DNA of 19,123 nt from JBCBST01 sp039819115 (GCA_039819115.1 JBCBST010000057.1:1-19123), one strand, 5' to 3'; counted from the first letter of the stretch, positions 1 to 7,537 are shown. Notes: a model not told the origin generated them from the letters alone. Made by a program: numbers and translations.

Positions 1-39
1 TAAAAAATGACGGAAGTAAAAACTATCCGTCATTTTTTA
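1..39 (+). terminator. Strong A/T-flanked hairpin terminator, probably bidirectional
   Basis: Positions 1-14 and 26-39 form a perfect 14-bp inverted repeat around an 11-nt loop. The stem core is TGACGGA/TCCGTCA, flanked by six A on the left and six T on the right, so a U-tract follows the core in either orientation. No gene precedes it in the window, so it probably ends a gene just off the left edge. Confidence 0.75.
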
Positions 40-55
40 AAACCTTGAAAGATTA

Positions 56-202
56 TTGGATAGAAAAGAAGAAGAGAGAATCGTAAAGCTGCGTCATCCA
101 AATGAGCACTACCAGGCCAAAATCAAAAAGGAGTTTATTGGTCATGGATGGATAACCAAGAATAGAAGTCTCGGCGTTTCTTACCGTTTGCCGAGCGGTT
201 AA
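56..202 (+). CDS. Possible small protein of 48 residues, unrecognised
   Basis: An open frame runs from a TTG at 56 to TAA at 200-202 (the frame itself is open from 41). The product would be rich in charged residues: DRKEEERIVKL at the start, HPNEHYQAKIKKEF in the middle and YRLPSG at the end. It has no signal peptide or membrane segment and I do not recognise a family. No clear ribosome binding site is visible, and the frame begins just after the terminator at 1-39. Its stop overlaps the stop of a possible minus-strand remnant in the TTAA at 199-202. It could be a genuine small gene, the tail of a decayed gene, or chance. Confidence 0.2.
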   Translation: MDRKEEERIVKLRHPNEHYQAKIKKEFIGHGWITKNRSLGVSYRLPSG

Positions 203-336
203 TCAAGACGGGCTCTTATCGCTGAAATCAAGGCTGCTCTATGTCCTTTTTCTTTTTTGATGAACGCTTCCGTCACTGCCAGTTCTTCTCCATACTTGTG
301 TGATCATACCAGCTCAGGAACAGAATTTGTCTTCAC
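199..336 (-). pseudogene. Possible decayed minus-strand gene remnant with internal TGA
   Basis: Read on the minus strand from a GTG at 334-336 to TAA at 199-201, the frame is open except for one TGA at 304-306. Residues before the TGA read KTNSVPELV. After it come SHKYGEELAVTEAFIKK and then GHRAALISAIRARLD, which looks coding-like (mixed charged and aliphatic residues, few rare codons). There is no good ATG start in frame: a TAA lies 12 bases upstream of the GTG. I do not recognise the family. It may be a remnant of a lost gene, and the stretch is short enough that chance cannot be excluded. Confidence 0.22.
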
Positions 337-438
337 TTTACCATAACATTAGTGTTTGATTAGGGATAGACTTCGTTCGTCGTATTATGGATATTTGGCG
401 TAGCAGTACGAGCATAAACGAAATCATTAAGTTCGGGC
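337..438. other. Leader region of the metal permease gene, no clear promoter
   Basis: This 102-bp stretch precedes the permease gene. I find no open frame worth calling, no ribosome binding site and no perfect -7 box of the TAnnTTTG type. The nearest is GATATTTG at 390-397, with one mismatch and no -33 partner. No ArsR or MerR regulator gene sits beside it, although such regulators often accompany metal exporters. Confidence 0.4.
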
Positions 439-1692
439 ATGGAAGCAGTTACCACCTACGCTCTCGGGTTTTTACGGGACTTTATCACCATACTGGGTGA
501 AATGTCACCTTATCTATTGCTGGGATTTTTCTTTGCAGGAGTCCTGCACGCTTTTATCCCCAAAAACCGGATCCATTCCTTTTTAGGAGGCAATACTCTT
601 CGTTCCTCCTTTAATGCTTCCTTGTTTGGTGTCCCATTGCCATTATGCTCCTGCGGAGTTATCCCTGCAGGCATTTCGTTATTCAAAAACGGAGCTTCCA
701 AAGGCAGTACAAACTCCTTTCTTATTTCCACACCCCAAACGGGTATCGACTCCATCCTGGTCACCTATTCTTTACTTGGATTACCGTTTGCGATTATCCG
801 CCCGATTATTGCATTAGTTACCGGTGTATTTGGCGGAATGATCACCAATAAAATCGATCCTACCACCGATCAGGTTGCAACCTCGGAGGAATCTACTGCC
901 CCTAATCGGAGCCTAACACAAAAAATAGTGGAAGTATTCAAGTATGGATTTGTGGTATTCCTCCAGGATATCTCCAAATGGCTGGTGATTGGGTTGGTAT
1001 TAGCAGCTCTTATTTCTGTGGTTATCCCGGACAGCTTCTTTGCCAATCAAGGCCTGCCACTGGTTCTCCAGATGCTGTTGATGCTGGTTTTTTCTATTCC
1101 GCTTTATGTTTGCGCAACGGCTTCGGTTCCACTGGCTGCTATTCTGATCATTAAGGGTATGAGTCCGGGCGCTGCACTGGTCTTATTGATGGCTGGTCCG
1201 GCAACGAACGCAGCCACTATCACCATGATTGGAAATGTACTGGGCAAAAAAAGTCTGATCGCTTACCTTAGCTCTATTATCGGAGGAGCGTTATTGTTCG
1301 GATTCATCATTGACGCATTTTTACCCGCTCAATGGTTTACACAGGTTATGCATGGCGGGATGGGACATGATCACCAAACTCAGTTAACCTGGATAGAACT
1401 AGCATCGGGAGTGATCTTATCCCTACTCATCATTAACGGATCTATTCAAAAACGATTCACAAAACAAGAAGAGCATACCTCTATGGCTGCTAAGATTATC
1501 ACTGTCGAAGGAATGACCTGCAATCATTGCAAAGCAAATGTTGAACAAAACCTTGAAAAGCTACCATTTGTCGACCGTGCTACGGTTAATCTGTCCGACC
1601 ATACCGTAACCATTGAAGGCGATACCCCGGATTTGGCAACCATAGAAGAAACCGTAAACGGGTTGGGATACCGGTATATCTCTACTGTTTAG
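439..1692 (+). CDS. SO_0444/DUF318-type metal efflux permease with fused C-terminal HMA domain
   Basis: The 417-residue protein is an inner-membrane permease of the DUF318/ArsP-like (COG0701) superfamily. Family members of the SO_0444 type are linked to Cu/Zn efflux and relatives to arsenical export. Residues about 5-340 hold multiple hydrophobic segments. The conserved cysteine cluster PLCSCGVIP is at 68-76 and a further membrane cysteine is at 225 (PLYVCATASVP). A His-rich loop HGGMGHDH lies at 305-312. Residues about 350-417 form a heavy-metal-associated domain with the metal-binding GMTCNHC (Cys361, Cys364). Most DUF318 permeases are shorter and lack this tail, so the HMA probably collects or senses the cation. 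The ATG at 439 has no obvious ribosome binding site, and an upstream ATG at 387 is out of frame. Substrate (Cu, Zn, As or other) is inferred, not shown. No dedicated regulator or partner gene is adjacent. Confidence 0.88.
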   Translation: MEAVTTYALGFLRDFITILGEMSPYLLLGFFFAGVLHAFIPKNRIHSFLGGNTLRSSFNASLFGVPLPLCSCGVIPAGISLFKNGASKGSTNSFLISTPQTGIDSILVTYSLLGLPFAIIRPIIALVTGVFGGMITNKIDPTTDQVATSEESTAPNRSLTQKIVEVFKYGFVVFLQDISKWLVIGLVLAALISVVIPDSFFANQGLPLVLQMLLMLVFSIPLYVCATASVPLAAILIIKGMSPGAALVLLMAGPATNAATITMIGNVLGKKSLIAYLSSIIGGALLFGFIIDAFLPAQWFTQVMHGGMGHDHQTQLTWIELASGVILSLLIINGSIQKRFTKQEEHTSMAAKIITVEGMTCNHCKANVEQNLEKLPFVDRATVNLSDHTVTIEGDTPDLATIEETVNGLGYRYISTV

Positions 1693-1902
1693 TCATCCCC
1701 AGCACTTCGTTTTGCTTTACGGATGGCCATAGCATAAACCAGTAATCGGTCATTCTGTACATCGATGATCGCTGCACCATAATTATCGTTAAATCTATCG
1801 TTAACAAGTCTCTTGTGATCTCAAGTCTTTGTAATTTTGTCTGTCTTCAATTACACCAGTACTAAATTTCTGTTCCAAGAGTTCTAAGATTCAAGAGTTC
1901 AT
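1689..1902 (-). pseudogene. Possible decayed small gene, antisense in the gap, with stop and frameshift
   Basis: On the minus strand a frame begins at ATG 1900-1902, meets TGA at 1891-1893, then reads ILELLEQKFSTGVIEDRQ and NYKDLR before running out at TAA 1801-1803. A second frame, open from 1820 down to TAA 1689-1691, continues plausibly with DHKRLVNDRFNDNYGAAII, DVQNDRLLVYAMAIRK and KRSAGDD. Joining them needs one frameshift near 1815-1823, giving about 70 residues. The two pieces together look like one broken soluble small protein; I cannot name a family. Its 5' end abuts the start of the plus-strand hydrolase gene (1905), so the original promoter may have been lost. Chance remains possible because both pieces are short. 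Confidence 0.27.
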
Positions 1903-1904
1903 TT

Positions 1905-2879
1905 ATGCATAAGATGAAATACATCCTCCTTCTCGCTTTTCCATTCATTATCCTGTCCTGTACAGACAATATTCAAGGCCCTGAGACGCCCGAAGCTGAA
2001 GCGCTTAAAAAGAGATCTGAGTTCACGAAATTCTACTTTGATCATGCAGAGACGGAAAGCCGGATACCCTATCATTTCTTCGAACCAGAACAAGCTTCCT
2101 CTGCACCAAATGATTCCTTCCCTTTAGTCGTTGCGCTCCATGGTATTGAGTATTTTGTATCTACTGAGGAAGAATTCCTGATTGAGGATTCATCCGCCTA
2201 TTATGCTTTAGGCTGGGTTGAAGATGATATACAAGCAGAATATCCTGCTTTTGTTGTAGCCCCGAATATATATGAAGATCTGTGGTTTGAGGGTAATTTT
2301 GAGGGCGAATGGGTAAGTGATAATGCGGTGGACTTCATGAATCAGTTGATCTCTCACTTACTTAACGAGTATCCCGGTATCAACTCTGATAAGATTTTTG
2401 TAACCGGGCACTCCGCCGGTGGAGTTGGCGCATGGTATCAGGGCACACAGTTGGATCATAACATAGCTGCAGTGATCCCTTTAAGCAGTGCGTTCAGTTC
2501 AGACAGCCCGGATTTTCACCTGTTTGAACAAGCCGCCAACAACGGTGAATTCACCAATTTACCGGTATGGGCTTTTATCCATCGAATAGATGCGGATGGA
2601 AACAGTTCTTCGAATGGTCGCCATGGAGACCGGACACTTTTTGATACCTTCACTACACGGTGTTATTTCCCGGTATTTACCCACGGATTCGAAGATACGA
2701 TCTATGATTTATCGGAGGCCGAGATCAAAGCGGAAATCGATGCGGGAAAAAAGCATTTCTATACCGAATATGATTACCCATGTAGTACCGATAATTGTCA
2801 TTTTGCATCAACCCGGGCATTAAAAGAACCGCTCTTATTCGAATGGTTGTTTCAACAAAGCAGTGCGGGCAGAGAATGA
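1905..2879 (+). CDS. Lipoprotein alpha/beta hydrolase (predicted peptidase/esterase, COG4099-like)
   Basis: The 324-residue protein begins with a lipoprotein signal peptide ending in ILSC, so Cys19 would be lipidated and the protein anchored in the envelope. The rest resembles a single-domain alpha/beta hydrolase. The strand-loop PLVVALHG (73-80) supplies the oxyanion region, GHSAGG (168-173) holds the nucleophile Ser170, and a His in DNCHFAST (His299) is the likely catalytic base. The acid is probably Asp229 in HRIDADG or Asp296. This layout fits the predicted peptidase/phospholipase-carboxylesterase group; substrate is unknown. Four cysteines (252 region, 293, 298 and Cys19) suggest an exported protein with a possible disulfide. 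An alternative start at ATG 1914 (MKYILL) gives a more typical signal peptide and is equally plausible. It appears monocistronic, between the metal permease and convergent purB. Confidence 0.82.
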   Translation: MHKMKYILLLAFPFIILSCTDNIQGPETPEAEALKKRSEFTKFYFDHAETESRIPYHFFEPEQASSAPNDSFPLVVALHGIEYFVSTEEEFLIEDSSAYYALGWVEDDIQAEYPAFVVAPNIYEDLWFEGNFEGEWVSDNAVDFMNQLISHLLNEYPGINSDKIFVTGHSAGGVGAWYQGTQLDHNIAAVIPLSSAFSSDSPDFHLFEQAANNGEFTNLPVWAFIHRIDADGNSSSNGRHGDRTLFDTFTTRCYFPVFTHGFEDTIYDLSEAEIKAEIDAGKKHFYTEYDYPCSTDNCHFASTRALKEPLLFEWLFQQSSAGRE

Positions 2880-2900
2880 TACGCTCTGACCGTATCGGGT

Positions 2901-2920
2901 GTACCATTCTGAAGTGGTAC
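2901..2920. terminator. Weak hairpin between convergent genes
   Basis: GTACCATT (2901-2908) pairs with AGTGGTAC (2913-2920) across a 4-nt loop, with one G-U pair. It lies in the 73-bp gap between the hydrolase gene and convergent purB. No T-tract follows on either strand, so it may act only weakly or through another mechanism. Confidence 0.3.
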
Positions 2921-2952
2921 GTTCCGGCTTAACTCAACCTGATGTTACGATA

Positions 2953-4251
2953 TCACCCGTTTAGCCCAACCCGTTCAAATATAACGTCCACATTTCGGGT
3001 ATGATGACCCAGATCGAAGGCATCATCAATTTCGTCCTGGCTCAACTGAGACATGATATATTCATCCGCTTCTACTAACGGCTTAAATGCTGACTGAGTC
3101 TCCCAGGCTCTCATCGCAAGCGGTTGAACAGCATCATAGGCTTGTTCCCTTACCACTCCTTTTTCAATGAGTTTGTTTAATACCCTTTGAGAAAATACCA
3201 GCCCGTGAGTTTTCCAGATGTTAGCTTCCATATTATCCTCAAAAACGACCAGGTTTTCGATCACATTGGCAAAGCGGGAGAGCATATAGTCTAATAAAAT
3301 GGTGGCATCCGGCAGAATGATTCGTTCTGCAGATGAATGGGAGATATCCCGTTCGTGCCATAAAGGAATATTCTCAAATGCGGATACCATATACCCACGC
3401 AATACCCGGGCACAACCCGAAATATTCTCAGAACTGATGGGATTGCGTTTATGCGGCATACTGGATGATCCCTTTTGCCCTTTTCGAAACGCTTCTTCCG
3501 CTTCCCGCACTTCGCTTCGCTGAAGATGACGCACTTCAACCGCCATTTTTTCTAACGTAGAACCAATTAATGCAATGGTAGACAAGTAGTGAGCATGACG
3601 ATCGCGTTGCAGTGTTTGAGTAGAAATAGGTGCCGGGGTCAGGCCCAGTTTTTCGCAGGTATACTGCTCAACCTCAGGCGGGATGTTCGCAAAGGTACCC
3701 ACTGACCCGGATAACTTACCAAACTCAACGTCAGCCGCTGCCTGTTCGAAACGCTCCAGGTTACGCTTCATCTCCGCATACCATAGCGCGCATTTAAGAC
3801 CAAATGTAGTGGGTTCAGCGTGGATACCGTGGGTGCGCCCCATCATAATAGTGTGTTTATGCTTTTGTGCTTTTACAGCAAGCACATCAATTATCCGCCT
3901 TAAATCGTCCAGCAGGATGGCATTGGCCTTTTTCAAACGCACACCCCACGCTGTATCCACTACATCCGTTGATGTTAACCCATAATGCACCCACTTTTTT
4001 TCTTCACCGAGGCTCTCGGATACCGAACGCGTAAAAGCCACTACATCGTGGCGGGTTTGAGCCTCGATTTCTTTTATCCGATCCAGATGAAAGGTGGCTT
4101 TTTCATATAGCCGGTCTACATCATCGTTCGGAATAACCCCCAACTGAGACCAGGCCCAGCATGCGGCCAGCTCTACCTCCAGCCAGGCTTGAAATTGCTG
4201 TTCTTCAGTCCAGATGGACTCCATCTCCGGTCGGGAATATCTAGAAATCAT
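2953..4251 (-). CDS. purB: Adenylosuccinate lyase
   Basis: This 432-residue cytoplasmic enzyme of the fumarase/aspartase superfamily acts twice in purine synthesis: it splits SAICAR to AICAR plus fumarate and adenylosuccinate to AMP plus fumarate. The superfamily signature GSSSMPHKRNP is at 261-271 and includes the flexible-loop catalytic serine. Conserved histidines are His68 in TRHDV and His141 in MGRTHGIHAEP, at the same numbers as in the Bacillus subtilis-type enzyme, so it belongs to the short (about 430 residue) class. TSTDVVDTA at 93-101 is the other substrate-binding motif. Length and start (ATG at 4249-4251, MISRYSRPEM) match the family. It is transcribed alone, divergent from the ammonium transporter gene, and a TATCTTTG box sits 30 bp upstream of the start. 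Confidence 0.97.
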   Translation of the reverse strand: MISRYSRPEMESIWTEEQQFQAWLEVELAACWAWSQLGVIPNDDVDRLYEKATFHLDRIKEIEAQTRHDVVAFTRSVSESLGEEKKWVHYGLTSTDVVDTAWGVRLKKANAILLDDLRRIIDVLAVKAQKHKHTIMMGRTHGIHAEPTTFGLKCALWYAEMKRNLERFEQAAADVEFGKLSGSVGTFANIPPEVEQYTCEKLGLTPAPISTQTLQRDRHAHYLSTIALIGSTLEKMAVEVRHLQRSEVREAEEAFRKGQKGSSSMPHKRNPISSENISGCARVLRGYMVSAFENIPLWHERDISHSSAERIILPDATILLDYMLSRFANVIENLVVFEDNMEANIWKTHGLVFSQRVLNKLIEKGVVREQAYDAVQPLAMRAWETQSAFKPLVEADEYIMSQLSQDEIDDAFDLGHHTRNVDVIFERVGLNG

Positions 4252-4280
4252 AAATGGGTATAAATTGAAGCATTAAACCC

Positions 4281-4288
4281 CAAAGATA
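4281..4288 (-). promoter_or_regulatory. Putative -7 promoter box of purB (TATCTTTG)
   Basis: Read on the minus strand, 4288-4281 is TATCTTTG, an exact match to the Bacteroidetes -7 consensus TAnnTTTG, and lies 30 bp upstream of the purB ATG. No clear TTTG/TTG -33 element is seen at 19-21 bp spacing, so the call rests on the -7 box and its position. Confidence 0.45.
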
Positions 4289-4357
4289 ACACTTTACTCC
4301 CCGAAGCGCTGACTAAGAGATGCTTCTTATAGAGTCGATGAAGTAAAAAAACAGATT

Positions 4358-4383
4358 AAAACAGCTTGTGGAAGGGCTTTTTT
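4358..4383 (+). terminator. Terminator-like hairpin inside the purB-amt divergent gap
   Basis: AGCTT (4363-4367) pairs with AA plus GCT (4372-4378, two-G bulge) around a GTGG loop. Flanking A and T residues lengthen the stem, and T4378-4383 forms a six-T tract. It is oriented for plus-strand transcription although no plus-strand gene lies upstream in the gap. It may end a short unannotated transcript, or be chance in AT-rich sequence. Confidence 0.3.
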
Positions 4384-4426
4384 AATATTCATTTGGCAAA
4401 TATGGATAATGTGTTAATAAATTATG

Positions 4427-4457
4427 TTTGATTTTTCTATATGCCTAACTATTTTTG
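4427..4457 (+). promoter_or_regulatory. Putative Bacteroidetes-type promoter of the ammonium transporter gene
   Basis: TTTG at 4427-4430 is followed after exactly 19 bp by TATTTTTG at 4450-4457, matching the -33 TTTG and -7 TAnnTTTG elements used by the primary sigma factor of Bacteroidetes. Transcription would begin near 4464, giving a leader of about 34 nt before the ATG at 4498. This is the best promoter match I found in the window. Confidence 0.6.
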
Positions 4458-4497
4458 TCCTGTCGATTAAAAATCCTCTACAATTTAGCTCTACAAT

Positions 4498-5826
4498 ATG
4501 AATTTGAGACGATTTCTTATGCTTATGGTCCTTTCGGTTGGCCTTCAGGATATCGCTGCTGGTGCCGAGGAGGTTCTCACGGCGGATACCGTTCAATTAA
4601 ACCTCAACTATGTATGGACGATTTTAGCAGCCTGCCTCGTGTTTTTCATGCAGGCCGGCTTCACCTTGGTTGAGATAGGCTTTACACGAGCAAAAAATGC
4701 CGTAAATATCATCATGAAAAATGTGATGGATGTATCTGCAGGTGGTATCGCCTTCTTTGCCATTGGTTTCGGGTTAATGTTTGGCACTTCTACCGGTTGG
4801 TTTGGCACAGATGGTTTCTTTCTCTCGGGAATAGAGAACCAGCCAACAGCCTGGACGTATACATTTTTTCTTTTTCAGGCCGTTTTTGCTGCAACCGCAG
4901 CTACCATTGTATCGGGCGCCGTAGCAGAACGCACATCATTTCCAGCCTACATCGTTTTTTCCGTTATAATAACCGCTTTTATCTATCCCATTTTTGGTTC
5001 CTGGGCCTGGGGTGGGTTATTTAATGGTTCAGGCTGGTTAGAATCACTCGGTTTTATAGACTTTGCCGGCTCCACCGTGGTCCATTCCGTTGGAGGGTGG
5101 GCTGCACTGGCAGGAGTTCTAGTAGTTGGGCCCCGCGTTGGAAAGTACATTGATGGTAAACCTCAGGCTATTAAGGGGCATAGTTTGCCCACAGCAGCCC
5201 TTGGGGTATTTATTCTTTGGTTAGGTTGGTTTGGATTCAACGCGGGGTCTACTACTATTGGCGATGGCTCAATAGCACTTATTGCTTTAAACACGTTTTT
5301 AGCCGCAGGTGCCGGTGCTACCATGGCAATGGCTGTAACCTGGATAAAAAGCGGAAAACCAGATGGTGAATTCACGCTGAATGGTGTGCTGGCTGGCTTA
5401 GTAGGTATCACTGCCGGATGTGCTAACCTAACGCCGGGATTTGCCCTGATCACAGGAGCATTAGCCGGAATATTATCCGTGTATGCCTATCAATTTATTG
5501 AACGCTTTGTAGATGACGCCGTAGGCGCCATCACCGTGCATGGAGTATGTGGTGCATGGGGCACCCTCGCTGCCGGGTTATTTGATGCAGCCGGCTTTAG
5601 CTGGACCGTCGTTGGGGTACAGGTTCTGGGAATTACCGCCGCCTTTCTGTGGACTTTCCCCACCTGTTACGGAGCGTTCAAACTCATCGACGTATTTCTA
5701 CCGGTGCGAGTGAATGGTAAACTTGAGGAAATGGGACTGGATATTCATGAGCACGACGCCCTGGCATATCCTGAATTTGGTAAAAAAGCCGTGCTAAATG
5801 GAAAGCCTGAGCACGTAGCAGCCTGA
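4498..5826 (+). CDS. amt: Ammonium transporter (Amt/MEP/Rh family)
   Basis: The 442-residue inner-membrane protein moves ammonium into the cell for assimilation. An N-terminal signal peptide (about 1-23, ending AGA) is followed by about eleven transmembrane helices. Family hallmarks are clear: the conserved Asp189 in FIDFAGSTVVHSVGG, the twin pore histidines His196 and His348 (ITVHGVCGAWG), AERTSF at 144-149, and WFGFNAGS at 244-251. The C-terminal tail (about 400-442) is short and cytoplasmic, ending LAYPEFGKK then GKPEHVAA; it carries no fused P-II or kinase domain. Unlike many bacteria, no glnK/glnB P-II gene is adjacent: purB is divergent upstream and an M48 protease gene is convergent downstream. 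A -33/-7 promoter pair upstream and a strong terminator downstream mark it as a single-gene unit. Confidence 0.96.
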   Translation: MNLRRFLMLMVLSVGLQDIAAGAEEVLTADTVQLNLNYVWTILAACLVFFMQAGFTLVEIGFTRAKNAVNIIMKNVMDVSAGGIAFFAIGFGLMFGTSTGWFGTDGFFLSGIENQPTAWTYTFFLFQAVFAATAATIVSGAVAERTSFPAYIVFSVIITAFIYPIFGSWAWGGLFNGSGWLESLGFIDFAGSTVVHSVGGWAALAGVLVVGPRVGKYIDGKPQAIKGHSLPTAALGVFILWLGWFGFNAGSTTIGDGSIALIALNTFLAAGAGATMAMAVTWIKSGKPDGEFTLNGVLAGLVGITAGCANLTPGFALITGALAGILSVYAYQFIERFVDDAVGAITVHGVCGAWGTLAAGLFDAAGFSWTVVGVQVLGITAAFLWTFPTCYGAFKLIDVFLPVRVNGKLEEMGLDIHEHDALAYPEFGKKAVLNGKPEHVAA

Positions 5827-5862
5827 TTTTGTTCTTGTAGAAACTCGTGAACTGACTGGTAT

Positions 5863-5893
5863 AAGGGGGATGAGGATATCATCCCCTTTTTTT
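5863..5893 (+). terminator. Rho-independent terminator of the ammonium transporter gene
   Basis: GGGGATGA (5866-5873) pairs with TCATCCCC (5879-5886) around the loop GGATA, extended by A-T pairs, and is followed by seven T (5887-5893). It begins about 37 bp after the amt stop. On the minus strand no U-tract follows, so it serves amt only. Confidence 0.88.
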
Positions 5894-5895
5894 AT

Positions 5896-7398
5896 TTACT
5901 GAACCGGAATCTTCAACGTTCTACCTGCCTCGATGAGTTCATCCATTTGAACCTGGTTCACAATGGCCAGTTCCTCTTTAGTCAGCCCCATAGGTAGCTT
6001 ATCCGGAAGCTGTAAAGAAAAAGGGGCTGTTTTAGTTGTTTTAACCAACTTCAGGCGTACCGGTTGTACGTCTAGTTTTTCCTGATCAAACAATTGCTCA
6101 AAGCCACTTACTATGCCTTTGAACTCATTCTCGTAAGTAGGGTATTGTGCAGCAGACGTATAACTTAAAAAGCTGTATACCTTTCCTTTAAAGGTAACGG
6201 AAGAAACCAGTAGCTGAATGGTACTTCCATCCTGGGCAGGTGTGGTTGCCACCCCTTGATAACCATCCAACCCATTTACACTAAGTGCAGTCTGACTTAT
6301 GGTTGTAATCCCTTCCTGACCCAGAAATGATTGAACAGAAGCCTGAGCACTTGCCTGTTGACCATCTATAGAAAACTGAGTGATGGCATTTTGTTCGCTG
6401 TTAAACATAATGACAGCAGAAGGCTGATTTACCAGAGAGAACCCGTCCGGAACCGGAAACTGAAATGCCAGATCCGGATGGTAAAAAATACCATCTTCCT
6501 CAAAGCCTTCTCTTGGATTATCACCATACATGATTCCGTCAATCATTCGCATGAATTGCTCTTCCCCCACCTTATTTTGGGTATATCCTTCTTGTTCCCA
6601 TTCAGCTGCCAGCCGCGGAATGGTTTGTTCACGTTCACCCGGATCGGGATGGGAAGAAAGATGAGATGGAATGCTTACTCCTGCCTTTTCTTGGATACGT
6701 TTCAATGAGGTAAAAAAGGCGGCCCCCTCTGCTGCTTCATAGTTTTTCATGGCCGAGTATTCCACTCCCAGCGCATCCGATTCTCTTTCGTCATCCCGCC
6801 CATATTGTAGAAACATAAGCTGTGCCGTTTGAGAACTTAACTGGGCGATCTGGCCACCATCAAGACCGGCCAATTGCCCGCCTATTGCGCCACCCATAAT
6901 CAGAATCTGTCCCACCTGTTGTTCTGCTGCCCGTTGGGAAGCATGGCGCGCAGCTACGTGAGCGATCTCGTGACCAAGTACCACGGCCAGTTGAGCTTCA
7001 TTATTTAAATGGCTCAGTAAACCGCGTGTTACGTATACATATCCACCGGGTAATGCAAAAGCGTTGACAACAGGCGAACTCAATACCCGAAACGTAAACT
7101 GAGTATCCTTGTATTTTTGTTCTGCGCTCTCCCGACGCATATGCGAAACTTCAAGAAGCTCCTGCCCCAGGTTATCGACATATTTAGCTAATTCCTCGTC
7201 GTCGTATAGCCCATACTGTGCAATTATCTCGCTATCCGAATCGCGACCAATGTTTACTTCCTGATCCCATGAATAGCCGTAGACTCTTTTATTCCCGGAA
7301 ACAGGACTGGTTTGAATAGTAACACATGCTTGCAGCGCAAGGGTACTTATCAAAAGCAATAGTACATATGGTGTTCGGAAGAGGCTGTCTTGTTTCAT
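5896..7398 (-). CDS. M48-family metalloprotease lipoprotein (BepA-like)
   Basis: The 500-residue protein starts with a lipoprotein signal peptide ending LQAC (Cys25), so it is an envelope lipoprotein. The zinc-binding HEIAHVAARH is at 143-152 (HExxH 143-147) and the third-ligand motif ERESD is at 204-208 (ExxxD). A conserved SHPDPGERE at 249-257 corresponds to the region of the BepA regulatory histidine (here His250). The long C-terminal half (about 290-500) is typical of Bacteroidota M48 lipoproteins; it contains YHPDLAFQFPVPDG and ends in a LysM-like stretch, VNQVQMDELIEAGRTLKIP. Known relatives act in outer-membrane protein quality control; the role here is inferred. The start ATG at 7396-7398 places the signal peptide correctly. 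A TATCTTTG promoter box lies 54 bp upstream, so it is probably transcribed separately from murB. Confidence 0.9.
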   Translation of the reverse strand: MKQDSLFRTPYVLLLLISTLALQACVTIQTSPVSGNKRVYGYSWDQEVNIGRDSDSEIIAQYGLYDDEELAKYVDNLGQELLEVSHMRRESAEQKYKDTQFTFRVLSSPVVNAFALPGGYVYVTRGLLSHLNNEAQLAVVLGHEIAHVAARHASQRAAEQQVGQILIMGGAIGGQLAGLDGGQIAQLSSQTAQLMFLQYGRDDERESDALGVEYSAMKNYEAAEGAAFFTSLKRIQEKAGVSIPSHLSSHPDPGEREQTIPRLAAEWEQEGYTQNKVGEEQFMRMIDGIMYGDNPREGFEEDGIFYHPDLAFQFPVPDGFSLVNQPSAVIMFNSEQNAITQFSIDGQQASAQASVQSFLGQEGITTISQTALSVNGLDGYQGVATTPAQDGSTIQLLVSSVTFKGKVYSFLSYTSAAQYPTYENEFKGIVSGFEQLFDQEKLDVQPVRLKLVKTTKTAPFSLQLPDKLPMGLTKEELAIVNQVQMDELIEAGRTLKIPVQ

Positions 7399-7451
7399 TT
7401 TCTGAAAATCTGTTTTCTGAATAGGTTATCAATCGATGTATAGAGAGGAAA

Positions 7452-7459
7452 CAAAGATA
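7452..7459 (-). promoter_or_regulatory. Putative -7 promoter box of the M48 protease gene (TATCTTTG)
   Basis: On the minus strand 7459-7452 is TATCTTTG, the same octamer as upstream of purB and an exact match to TAnnTTTG. It is 54 bp upstream of the ATG. No convincing -33 TTTG is seen at the usual spacing. Confidence 0.42.
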
Positions 7460-7518
7460 TTGATCCCAACAGAGAGCATACCATTCTTTCCAATGCTTCA
7501 AAAGCACCTCGTTGTTAA

Positions 7519-7537
7519 TAAAAAGAAATTAATTTCT
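7519..7537 (-). terminator. Weak terminator candidate downstream of murB
   Basis: The palindrome AGAAATTAATTTCT (7524-7537) would fold as a 5-bp stem with a TTAA loop and, read on the minus strand, is followed by a T-tract (TTTT then ATTAA). It lies about 65 bp after the murB stop. The stem has almost no G/C, so strength is doubtful. Confidence 0.3.

Noticed and set aside
2725..2907. Minus-strand frame reaching from the hydrolase gene into the gap
   Set aside because: Overlaps the coding strand of the hydrolase, is short and has no coding-like character.
3683..3985. Plus-strand 100-codon frame opposite purB
   Set aside because: Antisense to a well-conserved enzyme; Ser/Arg-rich product without features.
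6331..6708. 125-codon plus-strand frame opposite the M48 protease gene
   Set aside because: Antisense shadow of a conserved gene with no recognisable features.
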